Source: Pagrus major (Eukaryota > Chordata > Actinopteri > Spariformes > Sparidae). From it: DNA of 64,000 nucleotides. Each line of letters begins with the position of its first letter. Position 1 is the stretch's first letter. A program made the translations under genes and the position numbers. Shown piece after piece: positions 1-11,239 of this stretch. The notes beneath the pieces are model-generated. The model saw only the letters and a program-made list of their open reading frames with translations. It was not told the DNA's origin and did no database searches. The stretch covers positions 22,593,613 through 22,657,612 of the forward strand of contig NC_133223.1 of the NCBI RefSeq assembly GCF_040436345.1. Direction: 5' to 3'.

Positions 1-3000
1 TCCAGGTCTTTGGACCGATTGACTCGAAATCGCTCCCAAATGTGCTCCTATACTGGCTGAACGAGACACAGCAGTCCCCATTGGATTCCGGTGGAATTTG
101 TATTTTTGGTGAATATTTTAGTGAGAAGGGACAATGTTTCATGAGACTGGCTTAAGGCTGGAGTTAGGGTTAGGGTTAGGGTTAGGGTTAGGATTCCGCT
201 TGACCGATTGACTCGAAATTGACCATAAATGTCGCCGGTACTGGCGGAAAGAAGAAACAGCAGTTTTTATTGGATTCCGGTGGAATTTGTATTTTTGGTG
301 AATATTTTAAAGAAAAAAGTGGCCCATTTTTTCAATAGCTTCCAGGTCTTTGGACCGATTGACTCGAAATCGCTCCCAAATGTGCTCCTATACTGGCTGA
401 ACGAGACACAGCAGTCCCCATTGGATTCCGGTGGAATTTGTATTTTTGGTGAATATTTTAGTGAAAAGGGACAATGTTTCATGAGACTGGCTTAAGGCTG
501 GAGTTAGGGTTAGGGTTAGGGTTAGGGTTAGGGTTCCGCTTGACCGATTGACTCGAAATTGACCATAAATGTCGTCGGTACTGGCGGAAAGAAGAAACAG
601 CAGTTTTTACTGGATTCCTGTGGAATTTGTATTTTTGGTGAATATTTTAAAGAAAAAAGTGGCCCATTTTTTCAATAGCTTCCAGGTCTTTGGACCGATT
701 GACTCGAAATCGCTCCCAAATGTGCTCCTATACTGGCTGAACGAGACACAGCAGTCCCCATTGGATTCCGGTGGAATTTGTATTTTTGGTGAATATTTTA
801 GTGAGAAGGGACAATGTTTCATGAGACTGGCTTAAGGCTGGAGTTAGGGTTAGGGTTAGGGTTAGGATTCCGCTTGACCGATTGACTCGAAATTGACCAT
901 AAATGTCGCCGGTACTGGCGGAAAGAAGAAACAGCAGTTTTTATTGGATTCCGGTGGAATTTGTATTTTTGGTGAATATTTTAAAGAAAAAAGTGGCCCA
1001 TTTTTTCAATAGCTTCCAGGTCTTTGGACCGATTGACTCGAAATCGCTCCCAAATGTGCTCCTATACTGGCTGAACGAGACACAGCAGTCCCCATCGGAT
1101 TCCGGTGGAATTTGTATTTTTGGTGAATATTTTAGTGAAAAGGGACAATGTTTCATGAGACTGGCTTAAGGCTGGAGTTAGGGTTAGGGTTACGGTTAGG
1201 GTTAGGGTTAGGGTTCCGTTTGACCGATTGACTCGAAATTGACCATAAATGTCGCCGGTACTGGCGGAAAGAAGAAACAGCAGTTTTTACTGGATTCCGG
1301 TGGAATTTGTATTTTTGGTGAATATTTTAAAGAAAAAAGTGGCCCATTTTTTCAATAGCTTCCAGGTCTTTGGACCGATTGACTCGAAATCGCTCCCAAA
1401 TGTGCTCCTATACTGGCTGAACGAGACACACCAGTCCCCATCGGATTCCGGTGGAATTTGTATTTTTGGTGAATATTTTAAAGAAAAAAGTGGCCCATTT
1501 TTTCAATAGCTTCCAGGTCTTTGGACCGATTGACTCGAAATCGCTCCCAAATGTGCTCCTATACTGGCTGAACGAGACACAGCAGTCCCCATCGGATTCC
1601 GGTGGAATTTGTATTTTTGGTGAATATTTTAGTGAAAAGGGACAATGTTTCATGAGACTGGCTTAAGGCTGGAGTTAGGGTTAGGGTTAGGGTTAGGGTT
1701 AGGGTTCCGCTTGACCGATTGACTCGAAATTGACCATAAATGTCGCCGGTACTGGCGGAAAGAAGAAACAGCAGTTTTTATTGGATTCCGGTGGAATTTG
1801 TATTTTTGGTGAATATTTTAAAGAAAAAAGTGGCCCATTTTTTCAATAGCTTCCAGGTCTTTGGACCGATTGACTCGAAATCGCTCCCAAATGTGCTCGT
1901 ATACTGGCTGAACGAGACACAGCAGTCCCCATCGGATTCCGGTGGAATTTGTATTTTTGGTGAATATTTTAGTGAAAAGGGACAATGTTTCATGAGACTG
2001 GCTTAAGGCTGGAGTTAGGGTTAGGGTTAGGGTTAGGGTTCCGCTTGACCGATTGACTCGAAATTGACCATAAATGTCGCCGGTACTGGCGGAAAGAAGA
2101 AACAGCAGTTTTTATTGGATTCCGGTGGAATTTGTATTTTTGGTGAATATTTTAAAGAAAAAAGTGGCCCATTTTTTCAATAGCTTCCAGGTCTTTGGAC
2201 CGATTGACTCGAAATCGCTCCCAAATGTGCTCCTATAGTGAGAAGGGACAATGTTTCATGAGACTGGCTTAAGGCTGGAGTTAGGGTTAGGGTTAGGGTT
2301 AGGATTCCGCTTGACCGATTGACTCGAAATTGACCATAAATGTCGCCGGTACTGGCGGAAAGAAGAAACAGCAGTTTTTATTGGATTCCGGTGGAATTTG
2401 TATTTTTGGTGAATATTTTAAAGAAAAAAGTGGCCCATTTTTTCAATAGCTTCCAGGTCTTTGGACCGATTGACTCGAAATCGCTCCCAAATGTGCTCCT
2501 ATACTGGCTGAACGAGACACAGCAGTCCCCATCGGATTCTGGTGGAAATTGTATTTTTGGTGAATATTTTAGTGAAAAGGGACAATGTTTCATGAGACTG
2601 GCTTAAGTCTGGAGTTAGGGTTAGGGTTAGGGTTAGGGTTCCGCTTGACCGATTGACTCAAAATTGACCATAAATGTCGCGGGTACTGGCGGAAAGAAGA
2701 AACAGCAGTTTTTACTGGATTCCGGTGGAATTTGTATTTTTGGTGAATATTTTAAAGAAAAAAGTGGCCCATTTTTTCAATAGCTTCCAGGTCTTTGGAC
2801 CAATTGACTCGAAATCGCTCCCAAATGTGCTCCTATACTGGCTGAACGAGACACAGCAGTCCCCATCGGATTCCGGTGGTATTTGTATTTTTGGTGAATA
2901 TTTTAGTGAAAAGGGACAATGTTTCATGAGACTGGCTTAAGGCTGGAGTTAGGGTTAGGGTTAGGGTTAGGGTTCCGCTTGACCGATTGACTCGAAATTG

Positions 3001-4270
3001 ACCATAAATGTCGCCGGTACTGGCGGAAAGAAGAAACAGCAGTTTTTATTGGATTCCGGTGGAATTTGTATTTTTGGTGAATATTTTAAAGAAAAAAGTG
3101 GCCCATTTTTTCAATAGCTTCCAGGTCTTTGGACCGATTGACTCGAAATCGCTCCCAAATGTGCTCCTATACTGGCTGAACGAGACACAGCAGTCCCCAT
3201 CGGATTCCGGTGGAATTTGTATTTTTGGTGAATATTTTAAAGAAAAAAGTGGCCCATTTTTTCAATAGCTTCCAGGTCTTTGGACCGATTGACTCGAAAT
3301 CGCTCCCAAATGTGCTCCTATACTGGCTGAACGAGACACAGCAGTCCCCATTGGATTCCGGTGGAATTTGTATTTTTGGTGAATATTTTAGTGAGAAGGG
3401 ACAATGTTTCATCAGACTGGCTTAAGGCTGGAGTTAGGGTTAGGGTTAGGGTTAGGATTCCGCTTGACCGATTGACTCGAAATTGACCATAAATGTCGCC
3501 GGTACTGGCGGAAAGAAGAAACAGCAGTTTTTATTGGATTCCAGTGGAATTTGTATTTTTGGTGAATATTTTAAAGAAAAAAGTGGCCCATTTTTTCAAT
3601 AGCTTCCAGGTCTTTGGACCGATTGACTCGAAATCGCTCCCAAATGTGCTCCTATACTGGCTGAACGAGACACAGCAGTCCCCATCGGATTCCGGTGGAA
3701 TTTGTATTTTTGGTGAATATTTTAGTGAAAAGGGACAATGTTTCATGAGACTGGCTTAAGGCTGGAGTTAGGGTTAGGGTTAGGGTTAGGGTTCCGCTTG
3801 ACCGATTGACTCGAAATTGACCATAAATGTCGCCGGTACTGGCGGAAAGAAGAAACAGCAGTTTTTATTGGATTCCGGTGGAATTTGTATTTTTGGTGAA
3901 TATTTTAAAGAAAAAAGTGGCCCATTTTTTCAATAGCTTCCAGGTCTTTGGACCGATTGACTCGAAATCGCTCCCAAATGTGCTCCTATACTGGCTGAAC
4001 GAGACACAGCAGTCCCCATCGGATTCTGGTGGAATTTGTATTTTTGGTGAATATTTTAGTGAAAAGGGACAATGTTTCATGAGACTGGCTTAAGGCTGGA
4101 GTTAGGGTTAGGGTTAGGGTTAGGGTTCCGCTTGACCGATTGACTCGAAATTGACCATAAATGTCCCCGGTACTGGCGGAAAGAAGAAACAGCAGTTTTT
4201 ATTGGATTCCCGTGGAATTTGTATTTTTGGTGAATATTTTAAAGAAAAAAGTGGCCCATTTTTTCAATAG
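1..4270 (+). repeat. Higher-order satellite array with embedded telomeric hexamers
   Basis: A nearly perfect tandem array made of two related monomers. One begins at the motif CTTCCAGGTCTTTGG and the other follows a TTAGGG block and begins TTCCGCTTGACCG. Using CTTCCAGGTC as landmark, successive starts are at 339, 679, 1013, 1359, 1510, 1850, 2184, 2450, 2784, 3118, 3269, 3603, 3937 and 4271. The spacings are 334, 340 or 346 bp, except two extra 151-bp monomers (1359-1509 and 3118-3268) and one 266-bp unit (2184-2449) that carries a 68-bp deletion. The unit length equals 310 plus 6 times the hexamer number. Copies differ by only a few substitutions, so homogenisation is recent. The array runs off the left edge of the window. 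Short open frames inside it are treated as by-products of the repeat. Confidence 0.95.
164..4125 (+). repeat. Twelve interstitial TTAGGG blocks
   Basis: Blocks of tandem TTAGGG lie at 164-193 (5 units), 504-533 (5), 844-867 (4), 1178-1213 (6, including one TTACGG variant), 1675-1704 (5), 2015-2038 (4), 2281-2304 (4), 2615-2638 (4), 2949-2972 (4), 3434-3457 (4), 3768-3791 (4) and 4102-4125 (4). Four blocks (164, 844, 2281, 3434) end in TTAGGA instead of TTAGGG. All have the same orientation and the same flanks: GGCTGGAG on the left and TTCCGC on the right. TTAGGG is the vertebrate telomere repeat. These are interstitial, because satellite and then single-copy genes continue to the right. Confidence 0.95.
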
Positions 4271-6335
4271 CTTCCAGGTCTTTGGACCGATTGACTCGAA
4301 ATCGCTCCCAAATGTGGTCCTATACTGGCTGAACGAGACACAGCAGTCCCCATCGGATTCCGGTGGAATTTGTATTTTTGGTGAATATTTTAAAGAAACA
4401 TCGGCCGATTTTTTCAATAGCTTCCAGGTCTTTGGACCCATCGACTCGAAATTTCTCCCAAATGTGGTCCTATACTGGCTGAACGAGACACAGCAGTTCC
4501 CATTGCATTCCGGTGGAATTTGGATTTTTGGTGAATATTTTAAAGAAATGTCAGCCGATTTTTTCAATAGCTTCCAGGTCTTTGGACCCATCGACTCGAC
4601 ATTTCTCCCAAATGTGGTCCTCTACTGGTTGAACGAGACACAGCAGTTCCCATTGGATTCCGGTGGAATTTGTATTTTTGGTGAATATTTTAAAGGAAAA
4701 AGTGGCCATTTTTCATGAAAACCTCGGCCCATTTTTTCAATAGCTTCCAGGTCTTTGGACCGATTGACTCGAAATCGCTCCCAAATGTGGTCCTATACTG
4801 GCTGAACGAGACACAGTAGTTCCCATTGGATTCCGGTGGAATTTGTATTTTTGGTGAATATTTTAAAGAAACGTCAGCCGATTTTTTCAATAGCTTCCAG
4901 GTCTTTGGACCCATCGACTCGAAATTTCTCCCAAATGTGGTCCTCTACTGGTTGAACGAGACACAGCAGTTCCCATTGGATTCCGGTGGAATTTGTATTT
5001 TTGGTGAATATTTTAAAGGAAAAAGTGGCCATTTTTCATGAAAACCTCGGCCCATTTTTTCAATAGCTTCCAGGTCTTTGGACCGATTAACTCGAAATCG
5101 CTCCCAAATGTGGTCCTTTACTGTCTGAACGAGACACAGCAGTTTCCATTGGATTCCGGTGGAATTTGTATTTTTGGTGAATATTTTAAAGAAACATCGG
5201 ACGATTTTTTCAATAGCTTCCAGGTCTTTGGACCCATTGACTCGAAATTTCTCCCAAATGTGGTCCTATACTGGCTGAACGAGACACATTAGTTCCCATT
5301 GGATTCCGGTGGAATTTGTATTTTTGGTGAATATTTTAAAGAAACATCGGACGATTTTTTCAATAGCTTCCAGGTCTTTGGACCCATTGACTCGAAATCG
5401 CTCCCAAATGTGGTCATATACTGGCTGAACGAGACACAGCACTTCCCATTGGATTCCGGTGGAATTTGGATTTTTGGTGAATATTTTAAAGAAAAGTGGC
5501 CATTTTTCATGAAAACGTCGGCCCATTTTTTCAATAGCTTCCAGGTCTTTGGACCCATTGACTCGAAATTTCTCCCAAATGTGGTCCTATACTGGCTGAA
5601 CGAGACACAGCAGTTCCCATTGGATTCCGGTGGAATTTGGATTTTTGGTGAATATTTTAAAGAAAAGTGGCCATTTTCCATGAAAACGTTGGCCGATTTT
5701 TTCAATAGCTTCCAGGTCTTTGGACCCATTGACTCGAAATTTCTCCCAAATGTGGTCCTATACTGGCTGAACGAGACACAGCAGTTCCCATTTGTATTCC
5801 GGTGGAATTTGTATTTTTGGTGAAGATTTTAAGAAAAGTGGCCATTTTTCATGAAAACGTCGGACGATTTTTTCAATAGCTTCCAGGTCTTTGTACCCAT
5901 TGACTCGAAATTTCTCCCAAATGTGGTCCTATACTGGCTGAACGAGACACAGCAGTTCCCATTGCATTCCGGTGGAATTTGTATTTTTGGTGAATATTTC
6001 AAAGAAAAATTACCATTTTTAGCGAATACACTGCCCGATTTTTTCAATAGCTCCGAGGTCATTTGAGCCATCGACTCGAAATGAATGGCCAAATGTCTTG
6101 TTATACTGGTAGAATGAGACACAGCTGCTTTCATTAGATTTTGGTGGAATTTCTTTTTTTCATGAATATTTTAAAGAAAAATCCCCATTTTTAGCGAATA
6201 CACCGCCCGATTTTTTCAATAGCTCCGAGGTCATTTGAGCCATCGTCTCAAAATCAATGGCCAAATGTCTTGTTATACTGGTAGAATGAGACACAGCTGT
6301 TTTTATTGGATTTTAGTGGAATTTCTTTTTTTCAT
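4271..6335 (+). repeat. Diverged monomeric flank of the satellite
   Basis: The same satellite without telomeric hexamers. Landmark starts at 4271, 4421, 4571, 4744, 4894, 5067, 5217, 5367, 5538, 5709, 5880, 6051 and 6223 give monomers of 150 or 171-173 bp. The longer form carries about 21-23 extra bases (an AGTGGCCATTTTTCATG-like piece) before the landmark. Monomers diverge progressively to the right. The last two (6051 onward) have a changed landmark (CTCCGAGGTC), and the array dissolves into unique sequence near 6335. This is the expected profile of an old array edge. Confidence 0.9.
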
Positions 6336-8633
6336 CTGAATGCATGAATTATATTTGTAACAGTATTTTTACACTGCAGTATTGCTAATTTTACTGAAGT
6401 AAGAGATCTAAATACTTCATCACTGGTTTTAAAGTCAAATGATCAGTTAAATGGAGATCAACCATGTGTAGTCAAAGGCTATTTTTCAGTAAAAGACACC
6501 TGTATCTGCAAACAAGTATTTCACATTTAATATTTCGCATTAATTCAGATAATTTTGTTATCTTATCTACTTTGATTCAGTGTGACATGATTTTATTGGC
6601 ACTCTATGTCACGGGCTAACCTACATCCACTTGACAGTGCACATTTGTTCTAAGCTTGATGGCCACATGGCACAGTGAGTCAAATGTTACACTTTGTATG
6701 AAAGTCATCATTGCTGTGGTAACAGTTCGGGGAGAGAGTGAGAGATGGGGATAGATTGGACTTGGATCAGTCCAACTGCGGAGGCCCCAGGCAAAAAAGT
6801 TGGCACAGTTTCCCTGAAAAGATGGCAGAGGAATTTACATAATAGGCATTACTCCCCTCAGTTTGTATGTAGGTCAGTAGCTGCAGTCAGACAGGCTCTC
6901 CACTCCATCCCGATCAGCAGTCGGCCGCCTAAGGCAATAGACTCTGGAGTCTACCAACCCAGGAAAAGGCACATCACTTCACTGACCTCTTTAAATCTTG
7001 TTTGACTCGCAGATAAGCGCAAAAACAGAGATCAGAGAAACATCAAAAGAGCTGTCGCCGACTCAAGAGCATTTACAGTTACACAAGCAGCACATTTGTG
7101 ATTGTAATGAGCGTGCACATGTAATCCTGCTTTTATGTGGCTGATTTGTTCTGGTAAACATGAATTGGAGGACAGACCCAGCAACAGGGAGCTGGAGGAA
7201 CATCAGTGACATGAGACGATTGTCAAAGCTGTGGTTATCTGTCGAGTGCCAGGCACTGAGTCTATGGACTGCAAATTTACCATATCCTGTCACACATATG
7301 ATGGCTTATGTATAAAATGTAACCTTCACAAACATTTTATATTCATTTATATCCTTGGGGATAACAGCTCAACTACATACCTAACATAAAAAAACGACAA
7401 CTTCTTCTCCTCTGTCACTTCTTCTAATGTGTAACATACTGATAAAACCTGGAAAAATTACATCTACAGTTTGTGAACTTGCATTAAATTTTATATTTCA
7501 TCAAATTTCAACCCAAATTAAACCAGAAGACAGTCATGATCACTCAGAATCTCCCTGATATTGTGAGGGTGTTCTGTCTTTCTAACAATAGAAGTACACA
7601 CACAAACATACACACACACACAAAGACACACACAACAGGTGCAGAATGAGGACCGGCTGTGAATATACTGGATGCAGTGTTACACAGGCAGCTTGTGGAC
7701 AGGAAGCTGTGGATATACTGTAAATGCTGGACCAAAGCTGGCAGAGGGGGTCATCAGATCATCAATTATTCAGCACCACCAGACAAGGACAATCACTTGG
7801 TGTCAGCAGGACTGGCAGACAAAATGTCCGGCTCCATTTGGAGCTTTGACTGGTTGACTCTGCTATTCACTGCATTATATATTATGACAACTCTGATCAC
7901 CATGTGGTCTATGTTTGTAGGCTGACTTGTGCAAAAAAATATTGCTTTATTTCATATCAAGGATGAGACATGAAGGGAGAGATGACAGTGGCTCAGAAAC
8001 AGTGTATTCACATTAAAACTTCACAGTAAACAACGACTTACAGACATAAAATTAAACAGTGCACAGCATTTACATTTCCCCTATTCATGCATCTGAAAAA
8101 GTGGCATCAAAGTAGGTTTGTACAATACATTTCTACATCAAAAGAGTCGACCATTGCAATTACATGAAGCCCTATGATTTGAGTACAAATGCTACAAAGT
8201 AGGAAGAGAACATTCATGAAATCTAGGATGTGTCATTGATCCAATAAGGTTCACATATGTGGGAAAAAAACAGTCAAAAAGTCAATGTGCTCCTCAGGTA
8301 GACAAACAGCATATTCTGGTTTAGACTCTTCACTATCCACATGATGACGCAGACATGATTGATGAACCAATGATTGTGTACATGCAAGGTTAAACCAATA
8401 CAAGTGGCTGATATAGGCAATTTGTTAAGTATAAAATCTGGTCCAGAGTGATGCGGAGGATGTGAATCTGTTTGTTTGATTGCATATTTGCTGTAGGACT
8501 CGTCAGTGCTACGCTGTTTATCTATGGAGAGACCTTAACATGAATAATATAATTTTTATCTAGATTAGATTTTGACATGAGCCAATGCTTCATGACAACA
8601 ACACTGTAATCTGCTCTTATAGGTCCATACCAA
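6336..8633. other. Gene-free stretch, no coding potential seen
   Basis: AT-rich single-copy sequence between the satellite and the probable 3' end of sowahc. I see no exon with a homologue, no RNA gene and no clear transposon. A short CA-rich tract lies at about 7596-7633. The only functional candidate is a poly(A) signal on the minus strand near 7950. Confidence 0.5.
7947..7952 (-). terminator. Candidate poly(A) signal for sowahc
   Basis: AATAAA on the minus strand, followed by GCAATATTTTTTTGCA, a plausible cleavage and T-rich context. It is the first canonical hexamer I found downstream of the sowahc stop, which would give a 3' UTR of about 2.8 kb containing the transposon at 8634-9684. 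A nearer non-canonical signal is possible. Confidence 0.3.
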
Positions 8634-9684
8634 TTAAAGGGACATTTCACTCCAAAATCAAAAAAATCATATTTTTGTAGCGCTGTTTATCCATTTAGAT
8701 TGTTTGAGTGTAAGTTGCAGAGTTTTGGGGATTTCGACTGCAGAGATGTCGGCCCCCTCTCAGGTATAATAGAACTAGATGGTGCTCGGCTTGTGGTGAC
8801 CAGATCTATCCTTGTCTCTTTCCAGGAATAACCAAAGATAATCCACAGACCTTGTTGTGAACAGTTTCATGTAAGAACTATTTTCTTTCTACTGAACTAC
8901 AGCTGCCAAGTTTATCACCGCCCACAAGGAAGTGTGCATTTACTCATGGACTCATGTGCTGTCAGAATTATCGGACCGTCTGGAAAAAGTCATATGAAAG
9001 CCCTCTCAAGCAGGAACAACAACTCAGAAAGTTGGAGAAGATTTTGATACAAGTTACCGAGTTGACGTCAGATGACACTGAAACATGGCGGATGAATGTA
9101 AACTTGGGTTGACAGTAAGAAACTTTTACCAAAGTCATGTTTTGTATAGAAATGCTATTATTTCCTTTGCGCTTCCATTTCATTCAAATACATGAAACAG
9201 CTGTCAACGTGTTGTTTAAGCATTCTGAGCGATAAAATGTTAAACAACTTCTTTTTGGCGTCTATGTTGCCCCGTCATTCTGACACTATGCACATGAATA
9301 CACCGTAGTCGGAAGATTGACTTCCCAGCTCGGAAAATGGGCCTCCTCGGCTGAGCTGTTGCTTTAGCTAGCTTAGTTAGCTTAGCTACCTATCCTCTTT
9401 TTCATGAGTAGATGCACATTTCCTTCTGTGTGGTTATACAGTTCAGTAAAAAGAAAACAGTTTCAACATGAAACTGCTCACAACAAGGTCTGTGGATTAT
9501 CCCAAGTTACTTCTTCTCTCTTTCTGAAAAGGGATGTTGCTGTTGGTTTCACAAGCCAAAAGCCATCTAGTTCCATTATATTCAAGAGAAGGCAGACATC
9601 TCTACGAAAAAAAAAAACAATCTAGATGGATAAAAAGCGCTACAGGTAAGAAGACAACTATTTTGGGGTGTACTGTTCCTTTAA
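8634..9684. mobile_element. Non-autonomous DNA transposon with ~300-bp inverted arms
   Basis: The element is flanked by TTAA on both sides and starts TTAAAGGGACA and ends TGTTCCTTTAA. The left arm (about 8634-8950) and right arm (about 9401-9684) are imperfect inverted copies of each other. Shared landmarks include GTAGCGCT, the 20-base block ATAATCCACAGACCTTGTTG and GGAACTAGATGG-like sequence. There is no transposase frame inside. TTAA targets are typical of piggyBac and Kolobok superfamilies, and I cannot decide between them. It sits downstream of the sowahc stop, probably inside its 3' UTR. Confidence 0.8.
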
Positions 9685-10771
9685 ACTCCCCCACAAAGAA
9701 GCAACTTAACACTGAGTGAACCAGACTCAGAGGATTGGAGGTACATTATTGAGTATAGAAAAACTTACATAAACCCTGTGAAACAGTCCTACTGTGAACT
9801 AAAGCCATGACAGCCTGGAAATATCCCCCAGTCAGTGTCAGTACTGAACTTTTAACAAACTTCTTCCAACTCTTGATCAACAGAAGCGAAGAGTATAGAA
9901 ATGACCTACATCGTCTCATACAGATGCGGTGCATTTTATATCTAAAGGTGTAACAATTTGATCGTGTATCGAATTACAAGTATGACATGGGATTAATAAC
10001 AGCTGGCATGATTTTAGTTTGAGCAGTTTCCTCCCAAAATCACAAACTATCTTCAAAGTGACAAGTGCAAACATGACAACTGTACACGGCTGTTTGGACA
10101 TACAACAATTCTGCGGTGACAACAGTTTGAATACTAGAAACTGCTACTTAAAAATAAAAAAAGATTCATTCATGACTAAAAAAAAGTCAGCACCGTCCAA
10201 TCAAAGGAGGTTAAAATATAGAAAATTAGTTCTATGAATATATTACTTTACTCTGCAAACAAAAACAAGAGTTTGGATAAATGTGTGAATGCAAACCTAA
10301 GTGTTATTTTCAAATCCTTCACCACCGCGAGATCAAACTTAAGTGAAAACCTGATACAATCCTTCACGTTGTTTTTGTATTTGTGTAAACATTGTTCTAG
10401 TGTAGGGTATCAAACAAAAAAACACCCGGTGTAATGACTATTTGCTCTAAAACAGAGCCTAGAAATGCGTTGTCGTGGTAAATAAAAAGCTACATGAACT
10501 GTGGCCTGCCCGCAGTGATCAACATAAGCCTAAAAAAATTGCAGTAGAAACAAAAATAAGTTATATTTTTAGAAAAACATACATTTGTGGTTCATTCATT
10601 TAAAAATCCTCTGATAATAAAACCTTTAAAATCAGCTTGACGTTATATATTAGGATGTGTACTATTAATTTTGGTCATTAAAACGTCTGACCTGTCAGCT
10701 TATTAAGGTGAGTAAACTGTGTTTTGTCAATCGAAGCATGTCAAGCTGGTCTATATCTCTACATCGCTGCT
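9685..10771 (-). other. Probable sowahc 3' UTR
   Basis: About 1.1 kb of AT-rich sequence directly downstream of the sowahc stop on the minus strand. It contains no frame with a recognisable homologue. Its extent as UTR is inferred, because no nearer canonical poly(A) signal was found. Confidence 0.4.
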
Positions 10772-11239
10772 TCATCCAAACAGGTTGGACAGTGGGCGGG
10801 TTCGGAGAGGGCTAATGGGGTGCTCCTCTGCTCTTCCCACCTCCCCCGGGTCCCTGAAGGAGGCGCTGTGGATGATCTGGGCTCGGTGGCGTCCTCGATG
10901 CAGCCGCGCATTAAGTCGGCTCAGGGACGACTTCCTCTGCATCCCCCCCTTGGTCCTCCCAGCCGCCATCGCGTCCTCTGCTGACTCGGCGGGTGGGTTC
11001 AGGAGTCGCAGCGGATTCAGGTTGCCCGGGAGGACTCTGGGAAACCTCCAGCCACGCCCCCAACTGCTGCTGCTGCTGTTGGTGTTCTCATTGTCGGACT
11101 CCGCTCCTGGTGAGAGGACCACTCCCTCCTCCTGCAGGTCGGCAGCCAGCGGTGGGGAGAGGTACTGGATAGCTCGCCTCCCGCTGTAGTCTCGAGCCTC
11201 AGGGTCCGCCTCCCAGTCGGACAGCAGCACACGGACCAC
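10772..11239 (-). CDS. sowahc: sowahc coding exon 4: last ankyrin repeat and C terminus
   Basis: The acceptor is TTGACAG. The exon encodes VVRVLLSDWEADPEARDYSG, a Ser/Gly-rich region, a basic segment (KSSLSRLNARLHRGRHRAQI) and the terminal NLFG followed by a stop. An equally long frame on the opposite strand is an antisense shadow. Confidence 0.9.
   Translation of the reverse strand: MVRVLLSDWEADPEARDYSGRRAIQYLSPPLAADLQEEGVVLSPGAESDNENTNSSSSSWGRGWRFPRVLPGNLNPLRLLNPPAESAEDAMAAGRTKGGMQRKSSLSRLNARLHRGRHRAQIIHSASFRDPGEVGRAEEHPISPLRTRPLSNLFG

Noticed and set aside
164-4125. A true chromosome end
   Set aside because: TTAGGG blocks are only 24-36 bp, embedded in satellite, and followed by single-copy genes; orientation is also wrong for a left-end telomere.
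1-4270. Possible CRISPR array, because of regular repeats
   Set aside because: Units are more than 300 bp and adjacent copies are nearly identical throughout, with no variable spacers; the genome is vertebrate.
229-5823. Many 71-185-codon frames repeated on both strands of 1-6 kb
   Set aside because: They are the same satellite monomer read in frame; both strands are open, copies follow the repeat period, and no known domain is visible.
10719-11189. 156-codon plus-strand frame
   Set aside because: Antisense to sowahc exon 4; no homologue recognised.
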